Shown here in pieces: positions 47,908 to 60,422 of a DNA stretch of 64,000 nucleotides. Made by a program: the position numbers and the translations under genes. Numbering within the stretch: position 1 is the first letter of the stretch; each line of letters begins with the position of its first letter. A model generated the notes under the pieces. The model worked only from the letters and a program-made list of their open reading frames with translations, was not told the DNA's origin and did no database searches. The stretch comes from Botryotinia globosa (lineage: Eukaryota > Ascomycota > Leotiomycetes > Helotiales > Sclerotiniaceae): assembly GCA_014898425.1 (NCBI GenBank), contig RCSZ01000007.1, forward strand, positions 1,736,001 through 1,800,000, read 5' to 3'.

Positions 47908-50313
47908 TTTATTTTCGAATTTTCCCCGGATGATAGTCAGATCAATTGAAGAGGATGATAGTCTACATTGACATAAATGTGCAATTCTTGAAAGGATAGT
48001 CAACTATTATGATATATTCTATAGATTAGATAGGTTGTTCTCGATCGTGATATCAACTATGAGGGTGAATACATTTGATAAAAGTGCTTAATAGTACAAG
48101 TACAGCTAATTATGATGTTTGGTCGGAGTGAGCTCCCATTGGCCACTCCCCATTCGAGAAACTTCTCTCCGGAACGCGACTGACCGTTGGGTTGTGAAAG
48201 GTCAATGCCGGATTGTAGGTCTGTTGGGAGCATAGAGAGATATTTCTACTGACAGCCTATATTTCAAAGCTGTGTAGGCCTGGAAGCAATTCTCATAGGA
48301 TTCTCTTCAAGTACAATAGTAGCATTCCGGGTTGACCCATGATACTGACACAACCATAGGCATGAATTGTGTCGACTACTTCTCACTTGAGAGCGACAAA
48401 CACTTGAGGGGTGAGATAAGTGCATCTATTTCATAATTGCGTAATCTCCACTGACATACAAGGGAAGTATGTTGTTCGCCGATATGATAAAGTAATGTTT
48501 TGGCTAATTTGGGGTTCGGTATGTAAATGTAACGCTGAACGGCACGTACTGCCAAGAGGGTGGTATCGAGCGGAATATTGAAGGTAAGATCACGAATAAA
48601 TCAGTTCTTTTGCTCAGCCAAATATATCATCATCATATACTTATATTCCGATGGTAATTCGGATACCGCGGACAAGTTGAGAAACATCGAGTGAGATATC
48701 CTTGATTTCGCGGAAGAGTCCAGGCTTCGGTATCACGAATAATTCGGCGACAGCAAAAGAAAGACAGATAACAATTTCCCTGACCACTCTCTTGCATCAA
48801 AAAGGTACAAATAGTTAGGTGGCAAATATTGACAGGCTCGCTTTGAGATTCTGTGGCGGTTGCTTGTACAAGTGCTGGTTATTCTGTCTTTTGTTGCACA
48901 TCTGAAAGTTGGCCGGAATTATTGCAACGGAGATGAGTTGCTGAGTTAAGCTTGGTACAGTGTCTAAAGTATGACATTCGTGCGAAATTGGGGGTTGAGG
49001 ACGGTTAGTGTGATTCTAGATCGCTGGTGTGCTGGCTGCCGGAGAATGCTGAACGTTGTGGTTGTTCCGCCAGTCATGTTGGTTACAACATGAGATCAAG
49101 TCGCACGGCAATACACAATACAGTACATTATTGACATATCATGTTCACGATGAGAAGTCGTGACCTGAATTAAAGGCTGGTAAAAGCTGCAGATGCTGCA
49201 CTTTGAGATGTTCGCTGAAAGTTAAAACTTATGCCTGGGTACATCTTTAGATACTTGAGGGGAAATGACCAGAAAACTGACACCAATCCATTAGAGGAGC
49301 TCTTTTGTACACAATATTGTGCTTTAGTAAATGCCAAGTATTTTTTGTGGCAAGGCCCTGAATGAACTGTTACATTTGAATTGAGTTCTTTGGTGATCGA
49401 TGCATCAATTCTCTGACTTGTCGACACTTGCGTTGACCAGCTTTTGATAGCTACACAAATGCATATTGAACGCGTGTTAATTTATGTACGGAGGTCTTTA
49501 ACGCACCTAGACCTGTAGGTAGCCCAGTGCATTATCGTACCGGTATTTCGAGATTCGCATCGCAACACGCGCTCTGTACCATGCATCTGTACTTCGGCAT
49601 AATATGTACTTTACTTGTGCATCATTGCCATTCATGTACTCATATCCTCTTCAAGTTTCTCCCCGCTATTGACAAGATCCTCATGACTGGCCATTCAAGT
49701 GTTCAGCAAATTCGGATCGAGGAGCTTTGAATATCATTATCAAGACGTCCATCAGACCTAGCTGGAGGTCACTTCTCGCCCACAAATGGTCTCTGCTGGA
49801 CCCCTTCAACCCATAAACCTCTAGACAGGTACTTTTTTGTATGTCAAGACTTCTTGAGAACGTAAGGGCCTATTGATTGCTAATGCATTAAAACAAAATG
49901 TAATGACTAAACCGCCAACGAATTTGAGATAGGCAAATTTCCATAGCAATTGATTTATCAATATTTATTGTTGTTCAGAAGCAAATCCTTTGTGTGATAA
50001 TGATGCTTTGTTTTGTGGTGAGACCTTCCATTATCTTCGCTCCTTGGGAAGAAATCCCGATATGTAAACAGGTGAAGCGAAAGCGGAGTCAGAGCGCCAA
50101 AAATAAATAATTTGGGGTCTCCCGCGAAGACAACTCGAAAGACTCAATCCACCAATTCCGCGGCGTTTATGTATTCTATGAATCTGCGAGCGGCTTATTA
50201 TTGATCATTCGGATCCGAAATCATTTCGCCCCCGGTAGTGTCTATATTGAAGTCTTATATCAACCTCGATTCGAGGTTTCATCAGACCAAACAGTGACTC
50301 GAGGACCAGAACA
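47908..50313. other. gene-free stretch right of the motif array
   Basis: One inverted copy of the motif (TTTTGTTGCACATCT) lies at about 48889-48903, and a GTACTTTTTTG element near 49831. Short open frames (49170-49427, 49527-49730) have no motif. The last few hundred bases are the promoter of the sideroflexin gene. Confidence 0.45.
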
Positions 50314-51548
50314 ATGTCTGCCTCTCTCCCAGGCAATCGAGAATTGCCCGCTTCTCAGTATGATCTCAGTACATACTGGGGACGGGTGATGCATTCTGCA
50401 GCCATTTCAGACCCTAGGTGAGGAGGAATATGTTGTGTGCTTTCACCAAAAAGGTGCTCACACTTTCTTTCAGACGCTCCATCATGGCCGTTGTGAAGTA
50501 TACAATATCATATGCTGACGACTGAATAGAACATTGTTGGTCAACAGCGCCGGCTTGGAGAATGCGAAAAGTCTCATTTCGAATTACAAACAGGGGAAGA
50601 TCCATGAAATGACTCCGGAGTTATGGAATGCGAAAAAGATAGTTGATTCAACATTACATCCAGGTTTGTGAGATTCTGCGAAAGTACTGGATGGAAGGCT
50701 CACATTACTAGATACTGGCACTCCAGTTTTCCTTCCGTTTCGAATGTCATGCTTCGTTTTATCAAACTTGGTAGTCACAGCAGGAATGCTCACACCAGGA
50801 TTGGGAGTAAGCTTTCTCGGAAGTTCTATAGAAATATCCCATTGCTGACAGCTGGCAGACGACAGGAACATTGTTATGGCAAATTACAAACCAATCTCTT
50901 AATGTGGCTATCAACAATGCCAATGCCAACAAATCCACCCCTCTCTCAACCTCAAAAATTGCACAATCTTACTTTCTCGCAGTTGGAGCTTCTTGCTCTG
51001 TTGCACTTGGTCTCAATGCTCTTGTTCCAAGATTAAAGAAAGTTAGTCCAGGCACCAAGATGATACTTGGAAGATTGGTACCATTCGCTGCCGTTGCAAG
51101 TGCTGGAGCATTGAACGTTTTCTTGATGCGAGGAGAAGAAATTAGAAAAGGCATTGATGTTTATCCAGTTCTCTCAGAATCGGATAAGGTAAAGCTTGCA
51201 GCAGAGGGCAAATCCGAGTCTGAGGTTGCTTCATTGGGCAAGAGCAAGAAAGCAGCCACTATTGCCGTCTCGGAGACAGCTATCAGTCGAGTTTTGAACA
51301 GTTCTCCAATTATGGTTATTCCAGCTTTAATTTTGGTGAGATTACAGAAGAAGCAGTTTCTCATCAGAAACCCTAGACTCACATTACCAATCAATCTGGG
51401 TCTCATTCTTGGTACTAGTCTGTTCGCCTTACCTCTAGCTCTAGCGGCCTTCCCTCAACGCCAAAGCGTAGATGCATCAACGTTAGAGGAGGAATTCTGG
51501 GGCAAGGGCGGAGAGGGTGGAAAAGTCGTTTTCAACAGAGGAATATGA
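50314..51548 (+). CDS. FSF1: sideroflexin, mitochondrial carrier (Fsf1 type), 340 aa
   Basis: Four exons: 50314-50417, 50530-50663, 50712-50806 and 50859-51548. The phases agree and give 340 residues, close to fungal Fsf1. Sideroflexins are inner-membrane mitochondrial transporters; animal members carry serine for one-carbon metabolism. Family features in order: LPASQYDLSTYWGRVMHSA, DPRTLLVNSAGLENAK, YKQGKIHEMTPELWNAKKIV, DSTLHPDTG, FLPFRMSCFVLSNLVVTAGM, LTPGLGTTGTLLWQITNQS, NVAINNANANKST, LVPFAAVASAGALNVFLMRG, AVSETAISRVLNSSPIMVIP, and the end FNRGI. Four or five hydrophobic segments are visible. The third intron is short (52 nt), and a second AG seven bases downstream (GACAG) would break the frame; I chose the upstream GGCAG because it restores PGLGTTGTLLW. 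Confidence 0.93.
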
Positions 51549-52696
51549 AGACATCATTGAATGACTCGAATTTTTATATTTCCAAGACACAATTCGGCCT
51601 TGTACAACCACTATTTTCAAAGGTCCATCATGCGGCTCGAGTTCTATTTTAACCCCACCGAGAGATCTACTGGCGGGATATTGATTAAAGAAGGCATAGA
51701 GCACGGCGTTCATGGCTACACTGCACAGAATTCTGATACCAATAGAAGAAGATACCATCAACACATAGATAAAAAATCAGCTGAGGCTGTATAAAATTTC
51801 GCTTCTCATCCCTTCTTGAAATAAGTGTCTCTTGGCACGTGATTACCGACTCAAAGACCAACGGGATCCCCTTGTTCGTCGATCACACATCCCGCACGAC
51901 CTTTAAATTGGTTCATGAGCACGGATTTTTATATCTATATCGCAGCAGTTCTTTTCTGGAATTGTTTAGGACATTTGTTCGAAACTCAAACTCATGTGAG
52001 TCCAGTAAGTAATCTTTTCTGTTCGCGTCTGTAACGAGAAACAAGTTGCAATGATGATCCCTCCATACCTCGCCTATGACAATTGCCACTTGAGATAAAG
52101 AAAGATGGAGGAGGTTTTTTCTATCAAGCGGATGATTTTCGAAGTAGAACAATGGATGGAAATTTCAGTGGCAACTAACTGTATCCAAAAGTAAAAAGAT
52201 TGAACCAGTGTGGAATTAGGATGGATTAAGAAATACTACTGCAAAAATAACTTCTGTTACTACTATGGGCTTACGGATTTTCCCAATCTTATATATATAT
52301 ATATATATATGTATATAAAATGTATATAATCCTAAAAATGATACAGTGCTGGCTTTTCTTGGGCTGAATTTTTCTGGGCAGTGGGTTTGTGAGGTTAGGT
52401 TGTTGTTTCCTTTCTTTGTGAAGCATGATGACAGCCAGGACTTGGACTTGGATTTGGATTGGATCATGCATTCATCAAGTCAATCAATGTAAGAATAACG
52501 GGGGGTTGGTTATACTGATAAAGGATTGGCTCAAATGAATGAATGAATGAATGGGAAGGCTTTTGGATGAATTCAAGCTTGAGGAGGGCCACTGGCTTTT
52601 CTTAGAAGTGTTTTAGGTGATGTGATGTGATGTGATTGATTAGATGTGGTTTGTGAATGGAAGGGAGGACTTTTTTTTAAAGAAAATGGCCTTGGG

Positions 52697-53100
52697 GTTA
52701 GGGGGTTAGGGGGTTAGATGGTTAGATGAGTAGATGAGTAGATGGGTAGATGGGTAGATGAGTAGATGGGTAGATGGGTAGATGAGTAGATGGGTAGATG
52801 GGTAGATGAGTAGATGGGTAAATGGGTAAATGGGGAGATGATAGATGGTTAAATAAAGAAATGGGGAGATGATAGATGGTTAGATGAGTAGATGGGTAGA
52901 TGAGTAGATGGGTAGATGGGTAGATGAGTAGATGGGTAGATGGGTAGATGGGTAGATGAATAGATGGGTAGATGGGTAGATGATAGATGGTTAAATAAAG
53001 AAATGGGGAGATGGGTAGATAGATAGATGAATAGATAGGTAGATGATTAAATGATTAAATGGTTAGATGATTAGATGGTTAGATAGTTAGATAAGTAAGA
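52697..53100. repeat. 8-bp minisatellite (TAGATGGG/TAGATGAG)n
   Basis: About 45 degenerate tandem copies. The array begins with three TTAGGGGG units, passes through TAGATGAG/TAGATGGG alternation, and decays into TTAAATGA-like copies. A 20-bp block (AGATGATAGATGGTTAAATA) recurs within it. Confidence 0.95.
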
Positions 53101-53403
53101 TCACTCGTGGTATGCAGAAGGGCATGTAAGTTGCAGTCCATATACCTAACTACCTAGTATCTCTCTAGGTATATTTGAGAATGGAGGGAGGTCGCTGGCT
53201 ATCCTATATACTAACAGAATGTATCATACAGGGGAACTGGAGAATGACGAATAAAACATCTTTGTATTGATATGAGAGTATGAGAGTCGGTTGGCATGGA
53301 AGAATAACTCTCTCTTGGGACAAGGGACACGAGCTTTTTGACTTTGGAGAATGATAGTGAGGGGAATGAATGAATGAATGAATGATAACCTAGGTAGTAC
53401 TTT

Positions 53404-53463
53404 GTAATAGTTATTATAGTTATTATAGTTATTATAGTTATTATAGTTATTATTATTATTATG
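53404..53463. repeat. 9-bp repeat (AGTTATTAT)n
   Basis: About five copies followed by TTA repeats. Confidence 0.93.
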
Positions 53464-53949
53464 AGAGGGAGAGATCAATAGATATCAACAATTCAATGAC
53501 ATGATATGAAAAATAAATCAATTCCAATCCAGAGACAATATTTATATATATATATACCTAGGTATATCATGCCTAGGTATTATTCTATTCCTAAATTGAG
53601 ATCTCCTCAATCATGGGTGAATGAGAGATACTTCCCTAGTCCGGAGCAGGTAAAATCTATTCATCATTTGATATAGACTGACATAGACTGGCCATAAACA
53701 GACACTTTTCTTTGATCATTCATTGGGTAATTCATTAGGTCGATAACTCCATATATTACCATTTTTTATGATCAAAAAAACGAAGAGGTGGAAAGGAATG
53801 AGAGGAAGAAATACATGGCTACTTATTATGACTCCCTACCTACCTACCTACCTACCTACCTACCCAGGCACTTGGGTAGATTGAAGAAAAAAAGAGAAAG
53901 AAATTGAACCCATCATGGATGGTCAAACGGGCTCAAATGATATCTCATG

Positions 53950-53998
53950 AGTGAATCCAGTAAATCCAGTAAATCCAGTGAATCCAGTAAATCGAGTT
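53950..53998. repeat. 9-bp repeat (AATCCAGTR)n
   Basis: About five copies of AATCCAGTA/AATCCAGTG. Confidence 0.9.
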
Positions 53999-54116
53999 GA
54001 CCAGTCCAGTTGAACACCTGGAGTCCAGTTATTATAGTTTCCGAGTACAGACAGACAGTAGTCCGTCCCAGTCTTATTAGCGGAACAAACCAAAGAGAAT
54101 CTTATTAATTCATCAC

Positions 54117-54176
54117 CCAATTCAATTCAATTCAATTCAATTCAATTCAATTCAATTCAATTCAATTCAATTCAAT
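54117..54176. repeat. pentanucleotide repeat (AATTC)n
   Basis: About eleven perfect copies. Confidence 0.98.
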
Positions 54177-54756
54177 TACCTACCACTGGTGTACTTTTCC
54201 ATCCATTTACTTGAAAATCATAAATCATACATACTTGCACTGCACCCACCACTTGCTAGTCATAAGCGATCTTGATCCAACCCGCAAGAAACCCCAGTTC
54301 CATCAACTTCAGAAAACTGCAACAAGTTCCTTATTTCTATTTCTCTCAGAGCAGCCACCCTTATTGAAGATATCTAACAATCTTTTCTCGCACTTGGAAA
54401 ATTAACACATCGAAAATTACCTCTCACGTCAATATCATCAACTCTCTTTCGAGAAATGTCGCGTATTTGACATTTCGATCCCAGCGCGATACGGTCGGAA
54501 AGATAGAAAGAATTACCTTTGACCATCCATCCATCACATCATCCACTTCCAACGTCAACCGTCAACTCCTTCATACATCATCGCGCATTTATTCTACATT
54601 ACAACAATCAACTCATACCCTACCATACAGGACTCGATGGTCTGATTCTTTTGATCTCGAGAATTCATCTTAATCATCCAAACACTTCAAAAATTTGGAC
54701 GTGATAAAGTCTGAGCCCACCCCAGGGTCGAAACGATTACTTCTTGCCATTGTGCC

Positions 54757-57034
54757 ATGTCGACTCCATCGACTTTACCTCCCCATCATCCCAGCTACGG
54801 ATACTCACATCATCAGAATTATCAATCAAACCACCAATATCGAGCGAGCAACGGCCTGTTGAACGGAAATAGCCGTCTGGGCACCTCTTACACCCTTCCG
54901 ACCAACTCGTCGAGCAACAGCACATCGTCGAGTGTAGCTCCTCTTCCAAAGTCGACTCAAATCCCCTCACACCCTGCGAAAGTCGAGTCTAAAAAGTCTC
55001 CAAAAAAGCCCGCAGCCATGGTCTCTACCTCGTCGCAAGCGCCTCCCCCGCACAAGAGACAAAGATCCAAGGAGAGACAACCAGACTGGGACAAATTCTA
55101 CGAGAATGGTTTACCCAAAGAGGTAATTGTCATCGATAGTTCTGAATCCCCCGAACCATCGTTGGACGTTTCCTCACACATCCAATCCAATAATTCTGCC
55201 GTGGCAGCGAATAATGGCCATGCGGCGAAGAAGAGAAAACGCAATGATGCATATGATCCCGTATACCAACTCGGCCCCTCGATCGATCCGAGTCCACACT
55301 ACAAATCAGAATCGGGCTCTGGTTCCACGATATCCACCGATCGCACAACATCAGCAATTCATACAACAGCCGCTACATCCCTTGGTTCACATTCATCCAA
55401 TGGGCAAAATGGGTACGAGGCTGCGGAAGTTATAGGGCAGAAGAGGAAAAGGACCAATACTCGGTTGCAAATTGCGAATGAAGCGAAGAGGAAAGAACTA
55501 GAGATCAATGGGGATGCTTTCACCAACTACATACCACCTCCCAAGCCACCCATAAAATCTCGCGATGTCCCAGTACGACCGATTGCGGATGTAAGTCTTG
55601 ATGCTTTCCATGGTACGATTGAAAGCTAACATGTGTGAAGAATTCTTATACTAAGAATACCAAAATCGATGATGACGACGGACATTATATCGTGGTTCCA
55701 GAAACGAACCTAACAACACAATGTAAGTTTCTACGGCTCCATTCAATCCCTCCTGCTAATAAGGAATTAGACCAGGTTCAGAAATTACTTGGCCAAGGAA
55801 CCTTTGGAAAGGTTGTACAAGCTAAAGATCTTCAAAATGATAAATGTGTTGCTATCAAGATCATTCGCTCTGTACAAAAATATCGGGATGCTTCGAAAAT
55901 TGAGTTACGAGTCCTCTCAACACTCAAAGCAAATGATCGTGAGAACCGAAACAGATGTATACATCTTCGGGATTGTTTCGATTACAGAGGGCATATATGT
56001 ATAGTCATGGACCTTTTGGGACAAAGCGTCTTCGATTTCTTGAAGGGCAATTCCTTCGTGCCCTTTCCCAACTCCCAGATCCAACATTTTGCGCGTCAGT
56101 TATTTACGAGTGTTGCTTGTAAGTCTCTTGCCATTAATAAGAAGCCACGAGCTAACAGTGGGCCAGTTCTCCACGACTTGAACTTGATTCACACAGATCT
56201 CAAGCCAGAGAATATCTTATTATGCAACAGTGCATATCAAGCTTTTACATACAGCCGCAAAATTCCTTCTTCTTCAAGCACAGTTACGCGACAGGCGGCA
56301 CAGCGTAAAGTTCTTCTGGATACAGAAATTCGACTCATTGATTTTGGCTCCGCAACCTTTCAGGATGAATATCACTCATCTGTCGTATCTACACGTCATT
56401 ACCGAGCTCCTGAAATTATTCTTGGTCTTGGTTGGTCGTTCCCTTGCGACATCTGGAGTATTGGATGCATACTTGTCGAATTCTTTACGGGTGACGCCCT
56501 TTTCCAAACACATGACAACCTGGAGCATCTGGCCATGATGGAAGCGGTAGTCGATAAGAAAATAGATAGCCATCTCGTTCAACAAGTCAACACGATGGCA
56601 AAGCGAAACGGAGGAAATCCAGCTCAAAAGTGAGTGCTCCAGAATCTTCCCGAGAGACTATATACTGATGTAATTTCTCAGATATTTCAAGCGCTTAAGA
56701 CTTGAGTACCCATCTGCTGACACCACAAGGGCTTCACGGCGATTTGTGAAGGCGATGAAACCCTTACATGTAAGTTGTTCCAAATATTCTTTAGCAAACC
56801 TTGCTAACAACATCATAGGAAATCATTAAGGATCAGTCGAAATTTAGCAAGAATTTTTTGGATCTATTGAGAAAGATATTTGTCTATGATCCAAACGAAC
56901 GCATTACAGCCAAGGAGGCGCTTCAACATCCGTGGTTTAAGGAAGCCGCAACTGCAGATGACGGAACAGAAGCGGCGAAAATCAGATTACAGAGGCAAAG
57001 CGGAACATTTGTGGCACCACAGAGGCATCATTGA
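54757..57034 (+). CDS. KNS1: LAMMER (CLK/Kns1-type) dual-specificity protein kinase, 676 aa
   Basis: Six exons: 54757-55590, 55641-55722, 55771-56118, 56167-56629, 56682-56769 and 56819-57034, in phase, giving 676 residues. The first about 300 residues are Ser/Pro/His-rich and disordered, with basic motifs (KKRKRN, GQKRKRTN) that may direct nuclear import. The kinase domain follows: YQVQKLLGQGTFGKVVQAKD (P-loop), VAIKII (Lys), LIHTDLKPENILL (catalytic loop in the LAMMER form), LIDFGSATF (DFG), STRHYRAPEIILGLGWS (activation segment), DIWSIGCILVEF, then EHLAMMEAVV, the family's naming motif in a slightly diverged form, and ITAKEALQHPWF. LAMMER kinases phosphorylate SR-type splicing factors and link nutrient signals to growth. 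The chosen ATG opens the frame. A join at CAG at 55776 instead of ATTAG at 55770 would break the protein. Confidence 0.94.
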
Positions 57035-57569
57035 GCGATTAATGAACTATGACGGCGTAAATGGCATGGGGCATGGGGATATCTTTTTACTCTGCACTAT
57101 TTGTTTAGTTTAGCAGCGGATCGCGGTGGTAATGACTTTTGTATTATTTTACATAAATATTCTGCTCCCGGAAACAATCATCTGGGCGTCTTGATTACTT
57201 TCAGAACATAGACACAGGATGGAGTTCCAGCAAGTTAACGCTCAGCTTATTATCATGTTGAGAGCATCGTTGGTTTCAAAATGAATTTTATCGCATAGGA
57301 TTTTAATAAATACCTAGTACATGACACTATTTGGAGGTTCAATTTAATAATAAAAAATTGAGTGATGATTGGAGTGCGTGCTAGAGTCTGGCTACCTAGG
57401 TACCTACTAGGTATGTTTTTGATATTGATTGCTATATGATGCTGTTTTGGCTACCGTATAATTTTATCAAATCCGTCATAATTTTTTTAAAAGTTCCTAC
57501 CTATATTTATCTGATCGTGAATTCTGTAACTGCAACAAAAATATGATGTGAGCATTTACTTTCAGCTTA
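57035..57569. other. intergenic between kinase and tRNase Z genes
   Basis: Kinase 3' UTR and tRNase Z promoter. The palindromic run CTACCTAGGTACCTACTAGG lies at about 57392-57411. No gene is seen. Confidence 0.5.
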
Positions 57570-60422
57570 ATGCAGAAATTCCCATCGATTACAAGATTGA
57601 ATCTCAAATCTAGATTTCGAGGTCTTAGAAAATCACTTCACGAAGCACTGAAAACTTTCTCAAGAAAAGAGGGATACAGTTTTCCTCCACATCCAGCAAG
57701 ATTATCTCCCTTGCCTACTCAATATATCTTAGAGAATAACGACAATCTAAACGTTTCTCCAGAATTATCTCACACGCTTCCGAATGCTTTGAATGGAAAG
57801 CGGTTTCTTATTCTCAAAGACAATCCGGGGAATGTCTATCGCAGCGCAAAATACAGGACACCATTGATCGATAGTAGAAATCGCCTTCATCGACCAGGAG
57901 ATTTAACCAAAATGCGCAATTATATCCAATTCCTCACGACTCCCACGGTGGACACGCCTGGGACTTCTTTACTTCTACATTTCGATAATAAGAGGTACTT
58001 GATTGGAAATATTGCAGAGGGAACTCAGAGAGCATGTGTGCAAGGCAAGGTCGGATTGATGAAAGTTGGGGAGGTTTTCATGACTGGAAAGGTGGATTGG
58101 GCTTCGACTGGAGGAATGTTGGGTATGATTTTGACGTTGGCAGATGCGACAAGTACTTCAAGAGAGGCACAGTTTCAGGCGGCAAACGCGAGATCGCAAA
58201 AGAATGGAGGACGCGCTGAGAAACCCGTCAAGGCCTTTTTAAATATACATGGAGGAGAAAACATGACTCATCTACTTGCGACGGCTAGGAGATTCGTTTT
58301 CAGAAATGGCATGCCATTATATACAAACGAATATCGGCCGGATACAGAACAGAGAACCAATTGGGACCCTTCATGGAGTGATAAAAATATCAAGGTATGG
58401 GCCATGGCTATCAAATCGGAGGGAGCTGCGAAGCGTCGTGGGAAGAGAAGTCACGATGAGTTTTCGGATGATTCTCTGGATGGTTCTCTGGATGGTTCTC
58501 TTGCTGAAAGGAGCAAGGAGCATGAGCTTAAGGAAGCCCAAGAACTCAGAGAGAAAGAGGATAATGAACATCAAATACGAAAGTCTGTCGTATCTTCTAT
58601 GTTTGATTCTGATTGGAAGTTAGATACTCTGTACTCCATGAAGCTCAAGGATGTCAAAATGCCTGCCGCTATCTTTGTTCGAAACTCAGATGGCAAGATA
58701 CAAAGATATCAAGGACCTAAACCCGGAGGAGATCAGGAAGTTCCCGATATTGAAGTCCTCACTCGGAAACCTTGGCCAGGAGCGCTGGTCGAATCTTTAC
58801 CTCCGACTAAACCTTCTACCAGTTCAGTCTCATATATCATCAAAAACCATACTCAGCGGGGAAAGTTCAATCCCAAGGAAGCCGAGAGATTGAATGTCCA
58901 GAAAGGTGCTGATTATCGAACTTTGGCAGCGGGAAGAAGTGTGATTGCGACCGACGGTACCACTGTCACTCCAGAACAAGTTTTGGGAGTGAGCAAAGAG
59001 GGTACCGGAGTTGCAGTTCTTGAAATACCTGATGCCTCTTATATTAAAGGCCTATTTGCACGTGAAGAATGGAAAGTAAAAGAGGTCATGGCAGGAGTTG
59101 AATCAATAATATGGATTTTGGGTCCTGGCGTTTTAGCTGACCCCAGGATACAAGAGTTCATGGAAGAGCGTAAAGAACATGCTCACATCGTCTCCTCCCA
59201 AGATAATTGCCCAAATTATCTCGCATTCAGCTCAGCCGCAGCGCAAGCTATTCGTCTGCATCTCCTCGATTCCGAACGTTTCCCAATTCCCGCATTCAGT
59301 AATGCATCCGAGCCACCATCCCAGCCTGTACCATATTCAAAGGCAAGATTAGGAAAAACATTGTTACTCGAACCAAAATTCGAGATTCAAGATGACAAGT
59401 GCATTCCTTATCTTGATACAGAGCAGGTGGTAAAGGAAGCAGATCCTGAAGTTCTTGCTTTAGCAAACGAAGCTAGAAAAGAGATTATGAGTCCAGAGTA
59501 CCAAGCAAAGCTTGATGAAGTTCAAAAAGATATACCATGCAAGGATGCAGAAGTTATTACTCTCGGAACTGGTTCGGCTTTACCTTCGAAATATCGAAAT
59601 GTTTCAGCTACTCTACTTCGAATTCCAGAATATGGTAATTACCTGTTTGACGCTGGTGAGAATACACTTGGCCAATTGAAGAGAGTATTTGGCAAAGACC
59701 TACCAGGTGTACTCTCTAATCTCAAAGCAATTTGGATCAGTCATCTTCACGCCGATCATCACCTTGGTACTACTTCGGTCATCAAAGCGTGGCATGAAGA
59801 AACATCTAAGAATGAAGCAACAAGAAATAATAAACTTGTTGTAGCATCAGATCATGGTATGATTCATTGGTTAACTGAATACTCCGAGGTCGAGAATTAT
59901 GGATTTGAGAGGCTTGAGCTCGTTGAAATGACACAGGCAGTCAATAACCTTTACGAAGAATTCACACCAGAAAAAACGGAAGCATTTGGTCTTTCGTCTA
60001 TTGAAGCTTGCCAAGTGAGCCATTGCCATGGTGCTTTAGCTGTTGCATTGAATTTTCCCAATGGATTCAAGGTTGCTTACTCAGGTGATTGTCGACCCTC
60101 ACAAGACTTTGTTAGGATTGGTAAAGGTGCAACGTTGTTGATTCACGAGGCTACATTTGATGACGAACTTCAAGGTGATGCTATCGCCAAGAAACATTCC
60201 ACCACTTCGGAAGCAATGAATATTGGCAAGGGTATGGGAGCAAGACGTATCCTACTTACCCATTTTTCTCAGAGATATCAAAAGATACCAGTCATGGACA
60301 GTGAAGTTACAGATCAAGTTGCCATTGTTGCATTTGATTATATGAGGGTTAAGATATCTGATTTTTCGAAAATAGCGGCATTTAGACCGGCGTTATTGAA
60401 GCTTTATGAAGAGAAAGAATAG
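57570..60422 (+). CDS. TRZ1: long-form tRNase Z (ELAC2/Trz1 type), 950 aa
   Basis: A single open frame of 950 residues with no intron, unlike most genes here. tRNase Z cuts the 3' trailer from precursor tRNAs in nucleus and mitochondria. The C-terminal half carries the active metallo-beta-lactamase domain: ITLGTGSALPSKYRNVSATL (about residue 663), the zinc motif SHLHADHHLG (about 727-736), SHCHGALAVAL, VAYSGDCRPS, LIHEATF, and HFSQRY. The N-terminal half is the degenerate partner domain typical of long forms (LLLHFDNKRYLIGNIAEGTQRA, KVGLMKVGEVFMTGKVDW) with an acidic/basic insert around KRRGKRSHDEFSDDSLDG that includes a repeated DGSLDGSL. The N-terminus (MQKFPSITRLNLKSRFRGLRK) is basic and lacks acidic residues, fitting a mitochondrial presequence. 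The gene faces the 60685-62325 gene tail to tail across about 260 bp. Confidence 0.95.
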   Translation: MQKFPSITRLNLKSRFRGLRKSLHEALKTFSRKEGYSFPPHPARLSPLPTQYILENNDNLNVSPELSHTLPNALNGKRFLILKDNPGNVYRSAKYRTPLIDSRNRLHRPGDLTKMRNYIQFLTTPTVDTPGTSLLLHFDNKRYLIGNIAEGTQRACVQGKVGLMKVGEVFMTGKVDWASTGGMLGMILTLADATSTSREAQFQAANARSQKNGGRAEKPVKAFLNIHGGENMTHLLATARRFVFRNGMPLYTNEYRPDTEQRTNWDPSWSDKNIKVWAMAIKSEGAAKRRGKRSHDEFSDDSLDGSLDGSLAERSKEHELKEAQELREKEDNEHQIRKSVVSSMFDSDWKLDTLYSMKLKDVKMPAAIFVRNSDGKIQRYQGPKPGGDQEVPDIEVLTRKPWPGALVESLPPTKPSTSSVSYIIKNHTQRGKFNPKEAERLNVQKGADYRTLAAGRSVIATDGTTVTPEQVLGVSKEGTGVAVLEIPDASYIKGLFAREEWKVKEVMAGVESIIWILGPGVLADPRIQEFMEERKEHAHIVSSQDNCPNYLAFSSAAAQAIRLHLLDSERFPIPAFSNASEPPSQPVPYSKARLGKTLLLEPKFEIQDDKCIPYLDTEQVVKEADPEVLALANEARKEIMSPEYQAKLDEVQKDIPCKDAEVITLGTGSALPSKYRNVSATLLRIPEYGNYLFDAGENTLGQLKRVFGKDLPGVLSNLKAIWISHLHADHHLGTTSVIKAWHEETSKNEATRNNKLVVASDHGMIHWLTEYSEVENYGFERLELVEMTQAVNNLYEEFTPEKTEAFGLSSIEACQVSHCHGALAVALNFPNGFKVAYSGDCRPSQDFVRIGKGATLLIHEATFDDELQGDAIAKKHSTTSEAMNIGKGMGARRILLTHFSQRYQKIPVMDSEVTDQVAIVAFDYMRVKISDFSKIAAFRPALLKLYEEKE

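Larger units (their letters stand above)
51549..54756. other. intergenic, repeat-rich, promoter side of the LAMMER kinase gene
   Basis: No gene supported. Short frames at 51561-51794, 51913-52152 and 54211-54704 have no domain. TA, GAAT and CCTA microsatellites lie near 52291-52312, 52537-52552 and 53829-53863, besides the larger arrays listed separately. The A/C-rich sequence at 54400-54756 looks like a long 5' leader of the kinase gene. Confidence 0.5.

Noticed and set aside
52697..52720. Interstitial telomere
   Set aside because: Only three TTAGGGGG units are present, not the usual TTAGGG, and they continue into an ordinary minisatellite.
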